From Anaerolineales bacterium (GTDB lineage Bacteria > Chloroflexota > Anaerolineae > Anaerolineales > Villigracilaceae): a stretch of DNA of 64,000 nt. A program made the position numbers and the translations under genes. This document shows positions 30,658 through 38,965 of this stretch, in pieces; position 1 is the stretch's first letter; the number at the start of each line of letters is the position of its first letter. The stretch covers positions 20,327-84,326 of the forward strand of contig JACMLM010000003.1 in assembly GCA_014379595.1 (NCBI GenBank), in the 5' to 3' direction. The notes beneath the pieces were generated by a model. That model was not told the origin of the DNA. It worked only from the letters and a program-made list of their open reading frames with translations, and did not search any database.

Positions 30658-32262
30658 ATGCCTTTTCAAAGAAATACCCGCTCCTATTTACCTGTTTACG
30701 TCCTGGTAATCGCTGCCTTACTCGCCTCTTGCGCCCCTGCAACGGTTACTCCTGTAGTTTTGCCATCCTACGACCCATTCCTGCCGATTCTAGAAGGCAC
30801 TTCTGTAGTTCCTGTACTAACCAGCGCAAACTCTACGGCCTCTGCAACGGCTACACGTCCAGCAACACCTACTCGTGTACCTATTACTATCTCGCCCCCT
30901 GCCACAACCTCACTAGAAGAAATTATCAGCACTCCCACACCAGATGCTGAACGGATATTGCCGACTCCGCGTCAGGATGCGGATCAATATATAGTTCAAT
31001 CAGGAGATACGTTGGGCATCATCGCCCAAAAATATGGAATCAGCGTGGAAGTATTAATGCAGGCTAACAATTTAACAGATGCAAATCTGCTGGACGTAGG
31101 AATGATGTTAAACGTCCCTGCGCCTGAGCCCGGAGACAGCGGAACCTCTTTCAAAGTCATCCCTGACTCGGAATTGGTGTATGGGCCTGCGACTGTCTTT
31201 TTTGATATCAACGATTTTATCCAAAGCCAAAATGGATATCTTGCCAGTTACACACAGGATGTGAATGGTGAAATCTTAACTGGTAATGAAATTGTTCTCT
31301 TGGTGGCTCGAAACTATTCAGTTAATCCTCGTTTATTATTGGCATTACTTGAACACCAAAGTGGATGGGTAACAAACCTGGAACCATTCAACACATCTTA
31401 TCCGATGGGATTGCTCGATGAGTTTCATTATGGTTTGTATCGTCAACTCACATGGGCGGCTGATACACTCAATCGTGGATATTATTTATGGAAAGCGAAT
31501 GCACTTTCTACTTATGTATTAAATGACGGGATAGTAGTTCCTATTGACCCAACCATTAATGCAGGGACAACAGCCGTGCAATATTTCTTTGCGCAGTTAG
31601 ATGACCGCCCAACATGGGAGCAGGATGTCAGCGGTACAGGTCTGCTGCTCACTTACTATGTTTTTTTTGGTAATCCATTTAATTATGCAATCGAACCGCT
31701 CATGTCTCCTTCTATTTCGCAGCCAGATCTCACTCTTCCATTCAACGAAGGCGAAACATGGTATTTCACCGGCGGACCTCATGGCGGCTGGGATTCAGGT
31801 TCAGCATGGGCCGCACTTGATTTTGCTCCACCCGGTGAAAGCGGAACCTGTTTTACCAGTCCGTACTGGGTCACAGCAGTGGCCGATGGTCCTATCATTC
31901 GTGCGTCAAATGGCGCCGTGATCCAGGATCTCGATAACGATGGCTATGAACAAACTGGCTGGGTCATTTTTTATATGCACATAGCAGAAGAAGAACGCGC
32001 CGAAGCGGGCGAATATCTTTTCGCCGGCGAACATGTAGGTCATGCATCGTGTGAAGGTGGTATTTCAAATGCCACTCATCTGCATATTGCTAGAAAATTT
32101 AATGGCGAATGGGTTGCGGCCGATGGTCCTTTGCCTTTTAACCTCGACGGTTGGGTGTCCAGCGGAGACGGTGCTGAGTATGATGGCTTTCTAAAAAAAT
32201 ATGGCTTTCCGTTTGTTGAGGCGTGGGACAGCGTAAACGACCTTAACCAAATAACTCGTTAA
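30658..32262 (+). CDS. LysM / lysozyme-like / M23-like lipoprotein, first of three
   Basis: A 534-aa exported lipoprotein: signal with lipobox LLASC (Cys 25), a Thr/Pro-rich linker, one LysM domain (about residues 108-153, IVQSGDTLGIIAQKYGISVE) that binds peptidoglycan or chitin-like glycan, a middle helical region with NPRLLLALLEHQSGWV (about 222-237) resembling a lytic-transglycosylase-type fold, and a C-terminal M23-like domain (about 365-520) with PHGGW, AALDFAPPG and the HLH motif in ATHLHIARK. TAAAAT at 30645-30650 puts the transcript start at the ATG, so it is probably leaderless. Confidence 0.82.
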   Translation: MPFQRNTRSYLPVYVLVIAALLASCAPATVTPVVLPSYDPFLPILEGTSVVPVLTSANSTASATATRPATPTRVPITISPPATTSLEEIISTPTPDAERILPTPRQDADQYIVQSGDTLGIIAQKYGISVEVLMQANNLTDANLLDVGMMLNVPAPEPGDSGTSFKVIPDSELVYGPATVFFDINDFIQSQNGYLASYTQDVNGEILTGNEIVLLVARNYSVNPRLLLALLEHQSGWVTNLEPFNTSYPMGLLDEFHYGLYRQLTWAADTLNRGYYLWKANALSTYVLNDGIVVPIDPTINAGTTAVQYFFAQLDDRPTWEQDVSGTGLLLTYYVFFGNPFNYAIEPLMSPSISQPDLTLPFNEGETWYFTGGPHGGWDSGSAWAALDFAPPGESGTCFTSPYWVTAVADGPIIRASNGAVIQDLDNDGYEQTGWVIFYMHIAEEERAEAGEYLFAGEHVGHASCEGGISNATHLHIARKFNGEWVAADGPLPFNLDGWVSSGDGAEYDGFLKKYGFPFVEAWDSVNDLNQITR

Positions 32263-32304
32263 TTCATCCAAACTTAATCTAGGCGGATATAATCAGCCCA
32301 GCCT

Positions 32305-33924
32305 ATGAACCGTATCCTTATTCTTTTCACCGCATTATCTCTGACATTATCAGCCTGCGGATCTTCCCCTTCGATATGGGGCGTCCCACCTACTCCCACA
32401 GCTGATATCTCAAACCCATCACCGAGTCCGATCGACCCGTTTGCTGTTCAAGACGACCCGATCATTTTCCCCACCTCAACGACTCCTCCTCAAATCGAAA
32501 CAGAAGCTTTTTATACACCCACTTCTACACCGGATGGTGCAGCGCCGATCATTGTGCCAACATATACACAATCATATGACTCTGCCCCTTTCTTATACTA
32601 TGCTCAAAGTGGAGATATGCTTGTTGCTGTTGCCAACCGTTTTGGGGTGGAAGCATCCGAAATAATTTCAGATGCAGATTTGACCAAAACAACTTTAATA
32701 GATCCAGGCACGTTACTTGTTATTCCAAATCGCATCACAGAACCAACCACACCTAATATTCAGATCATGCCGGATGCAGAGATCATTTTCTCCAGCACAG
32801 CCGTGGACTTCAACATAGAAGAATATACAAAACAGGCAAATGGTTATTTAAGCACTTTCAATGATTATCTCGGCTCTACCGGGAAAATATCAGGCAGCAA
32901 GGCTATTGAACGCCTGGCTATCGAAAATTCGGTCAACCCACGCTTGATACTTGGCCTGCTTGAATTTGAAGGGCGTTGGGTGCGCGGCCAGCCGGTAGAC
33001 GTATTGCACAGAGATTTCCCCATGGGATTTAATGATTACCACTACAAAGGTATGACAGTGCAAATGGTATGGGCCATTAACACGATGTCGATTGCATATT
33101 ATGGATGGCGCGCCGGCACGATCACTCACCTCGAATTTTCAGATGGAACCACACTTCGCCTTGACCCGCGCTTGAATGCCGGTACTGTTGCTATTCAGTA
33201 TTTATTTTCGCAGGTTCACAGCCAGTCACAATGGGCACAGATCATCAATCCTGATTCGGGCTTCCCTGCCATATATGAGGAAATGTTTGGTGATCCATGG
33301 GCGCGTGCAGATGCAGTTAATCCAATCTTTCCATCAGCGTTAAATCAACCTACACTCGTCCTGCCTTTTGAACCCAATGTCAAATGGAGTTTTACCGGCG
33401 GTCCTCATAATGCTTGGGGGCAGATCAACCCAAATATCTACGGCCGCTCACACAGTGTATACGCCGCAATCGATTTTGCTCCAGCCGCAGCCAAAAGTGG
33501 TTGCATTGCTACTACTACCTGGATAGTTGCTTCTGCTCCTGGCTTGGTGGTTCGCTCAGAAAATGGCGCAGTGATGGTTGACCTGGATGGTGATGGCTAC
33601 GAACAAACAGGTTGGAATCTTCTTTATATGCATGTCGCTGCAAAAGATCGTGTACCCTTAGGTACATGGTTGGAAGTGAACGACCGCATCGGTCATGCGT
33701 CTTGTGAAGGCGGCGTCTCAACGGGAACACATCTTCACTTTACGAGAAAATATAATGGCGAATGGGTTACTGCGGATGGACCAATTCCTTTTATCCTGAG
33801 TGGCTGGCGTGTTATAGCTGGTGAAGCACCCTATAAAGGCAAGCTTGTACGTGGCGATCAAGTCATTCCCGCCGACCTCGTCAGCCAGCTTTGGTCAAAT
33901 ATATTCCGCGAAGAAGATGAATAA
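32305..33924 (+). CDS. LysM / lysozyme-like / M23-like lipoprotein, second of three
   Basis: A 539-aa paralogue of the preceding protein with the same order: lipobox LSAC, Ser/Thr/Pro linker, a diverged LysM-like domain (YAQSGDMLVAVANRFGVEAS), helical NPRLILGLLEFEGRWV, and a C-terminal M23-like domain with GGPHNAWG, AAIDFAP and GTHLHFTRK. TATAAT at 32288-32293 lies 11 nt before the ATG with no Shine-Dalgarno. The downstream gene overlaps its end by 8 nt. It probably acts on the cell wall or surface sheath. Confidence 0.82.
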   Translation: MNRILILFTALSLTLSACGSSPSIWGVPPTPTADISNPSPSPIDPFAVQDDPIIFPTSTTPPQIETEAFYTPTSTPDGAAPIIVPTYTQSYDSAPFLYYAQSGDMLVAVANRFGVEASEIISDADLTKTTLIDPGTLLVIPNRITEPTTPNIQIMPDAEIIFSSTAVDFNIEEYTKQANGYLSTFNDYLGSTGKISGSKAIERLAIENSVNPRLILGLLEFEGRWVRGQPVDVLHRDFPMGFNDYHYKGMTVQMVWAINTMSIAYYGWRAGTITHLEFSDGTTLRLDPRLNAGTVAIQYLFSQVHSQSQWAQIINPDSGFPAIYEEMFGDPWARADAVNPIFPSALNQPTLVLPFEPNVKWSFTGGPHNAWGQINPNIYGRSHSVYAAIDFAPAAAKSGCIATTTWIVASAPGLVVRSENGAVMVDLDGDGYEQTGWNLLYMHVAAKDRVPLGTWLEVNDRIGHASCEGGVSTGTHLHFTRKYNGEWVTADGPIPFILSGWRVIAGEAPYKGKLVRGDQVIPADLVSQLWSNIFREEDE

Positions 33925-35404
33925 AATAGAAAAAAAAATTCACAAGATCTCAACAGCGTTTCTAACGACTGTAATTTTCATTACATCCTGCGGTACACCT
34001 TCAAATGCATTAGTGATACCTACTTCCAATCAAGTGGATAACGTATCGCTTCCAGCACTTGCTCAAACGCCGCTGCCAACACGCACAACGTTTACACCGG
34101 GTGAACTGGTAGATTACACCGCTCAATCAGGAGATACACTTCCCACATTGGCCCTCCGCTTCAACACAACTGTAGATGAGATTTTACAAGCCAATATACA
34201 GATTCCACGTGATGCAACCACCATGCCACCGGGCATGCCGATGAAGATTCCAATCTACTATCTGGCATTATGGGCCAGTCCATTTCAGATCTTGCCAGAT
34301 CATGCATTTGTTAATAGTCCTACAGGTATCGGGTTCAACACGGCTGCTTTCGTTGCAGCTCAACCCGGTTGGCTAAAAAATTATCGTGTCTACGTCAGTG
34401 GTGATTGGCGTTCCGGTGCAGAGATGGTGGATTATGTTGCTGTCAATTACAGTATCAATCCGCGTCTCTTGCTTGCCATTCTTGAACATCAAAGCGGCGC
34501 ACTCTCTCAACCCGATATACCAACGAGAAAAAACATACTAGGGTTTACGCGCCGCTTTTGGGAATCGCCATATCTACAACTTGTGGTTGCAGCCAACACA
34601 TTGAACAACGGATACTATAGTTGGCGAGCCGGCACGCTACTTGAATTTGAAGATACTAACAATATCCTCATTCGGCCAGACCCATGGCAGAATGCGGCCT
34701 CTGTTGCGCTTCAATATTACTACTCAAGAATTTTTGCAGGAAATGAATACACAGTCGCAACCGGACCTGAAGGCCTTATCCAGACATACGAAAAGTTTTT
34801 CGGCGACCCATGGAATGACTCCTTCGTTCTCATCCCCGGCAGTTTGCAACAACCAGTGCTTTCGCTTCCCTTTCCTAGTGATCAGGTGTGGACCTATACT
34901 GGTGGGCCACACACAGGCTGGGGAACTGGCGAGCCTTTATCTGCAGTAGACTTTGCCCCTCCTGCCGAGAAATCTGGCTGTGCCACTGCTGCCGTAGAAA
35001 ATTTTGCCACAGCCATGGCAGATGGCTTGGTTGTTCGCTCAGGTATTGATGGCATTGCCCTTGATCTTGACAAAGACGGCGATGAACGCACAGGCTGGGT
35101 TATCTTTTACCTTCACCTTGCCGATGAACAACGCGCGCCACTAGGGTCAGACCTGGAAGCCGGCGAGTTGATCGGTTATCCATCCTGCCGGGGAGGGCAT
35201 TCCACGGGAACGCATGTACATATTGCGCGAAAATATAATGGCGAGTGGATCGTTGCTGATAGCGCGCTGCCACTAACCATGAGTGGATGGGTTGCTCACA
35301 ATGGCAGCCGTGATTATCTTGGGACGCTTACAAAAGGCACCTCCACTGTGATTGCCTGCGATTGTTCAAATGCATATAGTGCAGTCAGCGCGGGATATCC
35401 GTAA
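33917..35404 (+). CDS. LysM / lysozyme-like / M23-like lipoprotein, third of three
   Basis: A 495-aa third tandem paralogue. The start at 33917 is chosen because it gives the signal MNKIEKKIHKISTAFLTTV with lipobox ITSC and overlaps the previous stop by 8 nt. LysM: YTAQSGDTLPTLALRFNTTV. Middle: NPRLLLAILEHQSGA. C-terminal M23-like domain: GGPHTGWG, SAVDFAPP and GTHVHIARK. The His/Asp/His-x-His set is kept in all three copies, so all may be active. A strong terminator follows. Confidence 0.82.
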   Translation: MNKIEKKIHKISTAFLTTVIFITSCGTPSNALVIPTSNQVDNVSLPALAQTPLPTRTTFTPGELVDYTAQSGDTLPTLALRFNTTVDEILQANIQIPRDATTMPPGMPMKIPIYYLALWASPFQILPDHAFVNSPTGIGFNTAAFVAAQPGWLKNYRVYVSGDWRSGAEMVDYVAVNYSINPRLLLAILEHQSGALSQPDIPTRKNILGFTRRFWESPYLQLVVAANTLNNGYYSWRAGTLLEFEDTNNILIRPDPWQNAASVALQYYYSRIFAGNEYTVATGPEGLIQTYEKFFGDPWNDSFVLIPGSLQQPVLSLPFPSDQVWTYTGGPHTGWGTGEPLSAVDFAPPAEKSGCATAAVENFATAMADGLVVRSGIDGIALDLDKDGDERTGWVIFYLHLADEQRAPLGSDLEAGELIGYPSCRGGHSTGTHVHIARKYNGEWIVADSALPLTMSGWVAHNGSRDYLGTLTKGTSTVIACDCSNAYSAVSAGYP

Positions 35405-35413
35405 AATATAAAA

Positions 35414-35445
35414 ATAAAAAAGCTCAGATATCTGAGCTTTTTTAT
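35414..35445. terminator. Bidirectional terminator
   Basis: A perfect palindrome: ATAAAAAAGCTCAGA and TCTGAGCTTTTTTAT separated by TA. It lies between the convergent lipoprotein and OsmC genes, with A- and T-tracts for both directions. Confidence 0.9.
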
Positions 35446-35458
35446 TAGCTAAACATCT

Positions 35459-35932
35459 TTAGTATTCGCTAGTTGATTTCAAAATATACTCGCCATTTTT
35501 TATCAATGTCTTCCCATCTTCATCGAATATTTTATAAATCATCTGGATTGGAAAAGCATTATTCAACATTGCCTGGGCAGGGCAATATTTCTCTGCTGAA
35601 AGTTCAATAGCACGTACCACAGCAACCTCTTGTATATTCTTTCCTGTCACAACATATTCGATCACCGCATGAGTAAATACCTTTGGGTGTTCAGGTGATC
35701 GCTCAGCGTGGACTTTTACTTGAAAATCTGTAACGGCTTGTTTCTTCTTTTGTAAAATAGAGATAACATCCATACCCGTGCAGCCGCCAAGCCCCAGCGC
35801 AAGATATTCCATGGGATTTGCGGCGCTATTATTACCTCCCACTGATTCATCTGCATCCATTTTTTGTACAAAGCCAGTTTTGCCTGCACCTTCAAAAGAC
35901 ATTCTGCCTTTCCAATTTAACATGACATCCAT
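35459..35932 (-). CDS. OsmC-family peroxiredoxin-like protein
   Basis: A 157-aa OsmC/Ohr-type protein. The two redox cysteines are visible in GLGGCTGMDV (about residues 48-57) and EKYCPAQAML (about 114-123). Family members reduce organic hydroperoxides with a dithiol donor. The upstream gene, 3 nt away, encodes a TlpA-like thioredoxin, so the pair probably works in thiol or peroxide homeostasis. Confidence 0.9.
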   Translation of the reverse strand: MDVMLNWKGRMSFEGAGKTGFVQKMDADESVGGNNSAANPMEYLALGLGGCTGMDVISILQKKKQAVTDFQVKVHAERSPEHPKVFTHAVIEYVVTGKNIQEVAVVRAIELSAEKYCPAQAMLNNAFPIQMIYKIFDEDGKTLIKNGEYILKSTSEY

Positions 35933-35935
35933 CGT

Positions 35936-36484
35936 CTACTCCATAATTAGATCAGATACATATTTTTCGAGATTCTTTTTTGAGATGGCACCCGCCCACA
36001 TCAAGCGGACTTGTCCATTTCGGTCTATCACATAAGAACTAGGCAAGCCGACTGTATGAAATTCACTTTGTGATTGATAATCTTTATCCAACCATATTGG
36101 GAAGGTTAACTCAAATTCTTTAACAAATGGCATAACAGTTTCAAGAGATTCTTTCTGATTAATTGCGATCAACACAAAACCGTTCTCTTTATATTTTTCA
36201 TAAAAGACTTGCAAGGCTGGCATTTCTTCAGTGCATGGAAGGCACCATGTAGCCCAAAAATTAACCAGAACAACACTTCCGAGATGATCATCCAAAGATA
36301 CTATATTGCCTGAAATATCTTGCAAAGTCAGGTCAGGTGCAGGGAAATCTACTTGAACAGGAACAGTTGAAAAGTCCTGAGCGGAAGCGGAGTACTTATT
36401 CAAAACAATAAACAACAGAATCCCAAACGAGATGAGTCCGATGCCGATCATTATGGTGTAAAAACGTTTGGGAGGAGTAGTCAT
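35936..36484 (-). CDS. Membrane-anchored TlpA-like thioredoxin
   Basis: A 182-aa protein with an N-terminal membrane anchor (about residues 9-30) and an outward thioredoxin domain. NFWATWCLPCTEEMPAL (about 72-88) holds the CxxC active site, and the cis-Pro follows in VGLPSSYVID (about 146-155). Likely reduces disulfides or supports cytochrome maturation outside the membrane. It is the first gene of a two-gene unit with osmC. Confidence 0.9.
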   Translation of the reverse strand: MTTPPKRFYTIMIGIGLISFGILLFIVLNKYSASAQDFSTVPVQVDFPAPDLTLQDISGNIVSLDDHLGSVVLVNFWATWCLPCTEEMPALQVFYEKYKENGFVLIAINQKESLETVMPFVKEFELTFPIWLDKDYQSQSEFHTVGLPSSYVIDRNGQVRLMWAGAISKKNLEKYVSDLIME

Positions 36485-36608
36485 TACAGTCTTTGAAGAT
36501 ATGTACCTGCAAAAAATTACACTTTTATCGCTTGCATCATAAACTACTAAACTTTAGTGAAAGATATCGGTAAATATTACCAATTTTAGTTTAGCAAATT
36601 ATGCGATA

Positions 36609-36660
36609 CTATTTACACAAGACATCCCCGCGAATTCGTGGGGATGTCTTGTGTAAATAG
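36609..36660. terminator. Long palindrome between the TlpA and LiaI-like genes
   Basis: 21-bp perfect arms (starting CTATTTACACAAGACATCCCC) around a 10-nt centre that is itself a CGAATTCG palindrome. It lies 3 nt beyond the stop of the leftward gene at 36664 and is probably its terminator, although it is longer than needed and has only a short T-tract. Confidence 0.7.
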
Positions 36661-36663
36661 GTT

Positions 36664-37428
36664 TTATGAACGATGAGTGAAATACCTGAAGAGTATAAAA
36701 ATACCAGCGCCGATCATAACGAATGCCCAGAGATAGTTTGCAACTTCCAGCAACGATGCGATGCCAAGCACTCCCATCACGCCCAACCCAAGCGCGGGCC
36801 AGTATGCCCATTGCATTCCCGTCAACAAGGCAACCAGCAGGAACGTAAGTGCAAGGCCGAAAAAGAAAAAGCCCGCAGTTTGAAATTCACCAAACCGTTC
36901 TGCCGCAATGGTAACGCCTGCTAGCGTAGCCAAAACACCCGCTGGAATTAACGCCCACCATCTTTCAGTACGATTGGTGAAGAATACGATTAAAAATGCA
37001 ACCCCGATGCCGCCGAGGAAAATTGCGCCGCCTATATCTTCATAACGCTGGGATGCAATGATCATTACAGCAAGCGCTGTCAACACACAGGCTGGGATGA
37101 CTGCCCACCATCTTTCGGTTCGGCCGGTGAGGTAAACATACCAAAATGAAAGACCAATGCCACCGAGGAAAAGAGCGCCACCAAAATCATCAAGCGATTC
37201 AGGAAGCAGAATTAATGCTCCAAGCGCAAGTAGTGTAAAGCTAGGGAATGCGCTCCACCAATTTCCACCAAAAAGAAGTGAGAGAAATAACACACCCAAA
37301 GCAATAAATAAGCCTCCCCAAAAAATGTTGGGGGCGTTATTGAGGTAGCCCATGGTCTGCAGCAATGCAAGCACACCGCCTAGTAAAAGCATAAATCCAA
37401 ATACAATTCGCGGATCAAATCGTTTCAT
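36664..37428 (-). CDS. Multi-pass membrane protein with internal repeat (LiaI-like)
   Basis: A 254-aa protein with eight or nine helices. A unit of about 50 residues is repeated: GGALFLGGIGLSFWYVYLTG then RTERWWAVIP, and GGAIFLGGIGVAFLIVFFTN then RTERWWALIP. It belongs with LiaI/LiaF-type envelope-stress membrane proteins by its helix pairs and by its two neighbours. The start at 37428 is chosen with AGAGGAA upstream. Function unknown. Confidence 0.68.
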   Translation of the reverse strand: MKRFDPRIVFGFMLLLGGVLALLQTMGYLNNAPNIFWGGLFIALGVLFLSLLFGGNWWSAFPSFTLLALGALILLPESLDDFGGALFLGGIGLSFWYVYLTGRTERWWAVIPACVLTALAVMIIASQRYEDIGGAIFLGGIGVAFLIVFFTNRTERWWALIPAGVLATLAGVTIAAERFGEFQTAGFFFFGLALTFLLVALLTGMQWAYWPALGLGVMGVLGIASLLEVANYLWAFVMIGAGIFILFRYFTHRS

Positions 37429-37452
37429 TATCAATTCCTCTCGTGTTTACTC

Positions 37453-37523
37453 TTTGGAGTCAGCCAGCTTGCTGGCGAATTTGCAAGAGCACCCACAGGG
37501 CACACGAGCTCTTGCACTCCAAA
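37453..37523. repeat. REP-like composite palindrome, copy E
   Basis: The outer arms TTTGGAGT and ACTCCAAA enclose a perfect hairpin GCCAGC-TT-GCTGGC and a second stem GCAAGAGC/GCTCTTGC with a long loop containing CACCCACAGGGC. Copy A carries the same loop, and the outer parts of A match the reverse complement of E. Confidence 0.8.
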
Positions 37524-37530
37524 TATTAGT

Positions 37531-38328
37531 TTACTTAATTTTTATCGAAGCAGCACCTGCATCAATGTTCATGTCAACTGTATTGGCGGCGGTATCATAA
37601 TCGGATGTTTGATAGTACCTGCCATTACGCGGAAAACGTGTCTCATCGATCTGCATATCTACTGCGCCAATCGTGGCATGGATTCGGGCAGAGAGTCCCT
37701 CAGGGACGATAATTTCCAAAGAGGCCGCACCAAGATCGAGGTCCGCATGGAAACGGCCTTTTGATGGCAGCGTCAGCTTTGTATCGCTTGCGCCCATGTC
37801 CAAGTCTAAAGATGCAATGTTTAGATCGCGCAAATCCAGATCAGATTTATTAGCGCCTAAATTTAATTTCAATGCAATTGGAATTTCAGCATTCAGAGAA
37901 ACATCCCAATTAATGTGATTATGCGGCCCAAAGAAAGGAAAATCAAACACATCTTTCACGGGTCTCATGCGGACCTCAAGCCTGTCTCCGTTTCGATTGG
38001 CTTTGTGATCCAACCCACCAGAGAAAGAGCCATGCGCGAATTCATTTGTAAGCGCGCCGCTATGAATTTTTAAATCACCAGCACCGTGATTAAGTTTGAG
38101 GCCTACAGATGCAGCTCCTTGAAGATCAATAACCGCATTTTCAACTTCACCTTTACCCTGAAAGAAAACACCAATCAACACCCAAAGACCGCCAAATATG
38201 AGAAGCGCGGGCCAAAAGAGTTCTGTAGGCGACATACCATTTGGAAGTTTAATGCCCATTGCATTAGCAAGCATTAGCCCGCCAACAAGAAGCAGAATGA
38301 CGCCCCAAACCAATTGATTGCGCCGCAT
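37531..38328 (-). CDS. LiaF-like membrane protein with toast-rack-type domain
   Basis: A 265-aa protein: N-terminal helix pair (RRNQLVWGVILLLVGGLMLA and LFWPALLIFGGLWVLIGV) followed by a beta-rich repeat domain with recurring Gly-Ala/Asp patterns (LKLNHGAGDLKI, LKLNLGANKSDLDL, LDLDMGASDTKLTL, ADLDLGAASLEI), typical of LiaF/toast-rack proteins that sense or bind at the membrane surface. The start at 38328 is set by GAGAGAAGAA upstream. Located between two membrane genes of the same operon. Confidence 0.78.
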   Translation of the reverse strand: MRRNQLVWGVILLLVGGLMLANAMGIKLPNGMSPTELFWPALLIFGGLWVLIGVFFQGKGEVENAVIDLQGAASVGLKLNHGAGDLKIHSGALTNEFAHGSFSGGLDHKANRNGDRLEVRMRPVKDVFDFPFFGPHNHINWDVSLNAEIPIALKLNLGANKSDLDLRDLNIASLDLDMGASDTKLTLPSKGRFHADLDLGAASLEIIVPEGLSARIHATIGAVDMQIDETRFPRNGRYYQTSDYDTAANTVDMNIDAGAASIKIK

Positions 38329-38330
38329 GG

Positions 38331-38858
38331 CTATTCTTCTCTCTTGCGGAATGAACGATAGATTCCGCTGCCAAGCACCCATAAGCCAAGCAGGATCAAC
38401 AAGACCGCGGGGATGTAATTACCAAGCAGCGCCCAGCCCCCGAAGAATGAAGAGAAGACGAGAAATAATACGGCGCTAAAAACCATCGCGTTGAGGCCGC
38501 GCTTAATATTATGCGCAGTGTTATCTCCGAGGAGGCCTGCTACTATGGAGCCAACGCCAACAAACCCCAGCACCAGAAACCACATATACCAATCATTGTA
38601 ACTGCCGATATTCTCAAAGTAATAAAAGATGCCGCCAATTCCCGCCACAACTGCGGCAGGGACGGACAAACCAGGCTGGCCAAGCACAAGGCCAACGATG
38701 AATATTCCTGCGCCGATCAAAAACATATTCATCGGCCATTCGGTATATTTTTCAAATATCGCGTGAAAAGCTGGCATGGTTTTATCAAGCAGAAACCACG
38801 CACCAAGTAAAATTAAAATAACGCCGAGGGCAAGTTGTGTACGACCTTGTCTGTTCAT
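38331..38858 (-). CDS. Small multi-pass membrane protein (DUF5668-like)
   Basis: A 175-aa protein with about five helices, opening with QLALGVILILLGAWFLLD as in DUF5668/LiaI-type proteins, and ending in a basic tail. AAAGGAG lies upstream on its strand. It is the first gene of a three-gene unit with the LiaF-like gene (2-nt gap) and the repeat-containing membrane gene. No sensor kinase or regulator is adjacent. Confidence 0.68.
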   Translation of the reverse strand: MNRQGRTQLALGVILILLGAWFLLDKTMPAFHAIFEKYTEWPMNMFLIGAGIFIVGLVLGQPGLSVPAAVVAGIGGIFYYFENIGSYNDWYMWFLVLGFVGVGSIVAGLLGDNTAHNIKRGLNAMVFSAVLFLVFSSFFGGWALLGNYIPAVLLILLGLWVLGSGIYRSFRKREE

Positions 38859-38965
38859 AAAGTATTCTCCTTTGAGGAAGTTTTCTATTTTAGTTTATTA
38901 CCTTTTGGGCAAAAAGAAAAGTCTTTGAAGATATACGAGTGACATAATCATAAAGTTGCGGTTAT

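Noticed and set aside
30658..35404. CRISPR-like or large direct repeat
   Set aside because: The similarity is between diverged protein-coding paralogues, not short spaced repeats; no CRISPR array was seen anywhere in the window.
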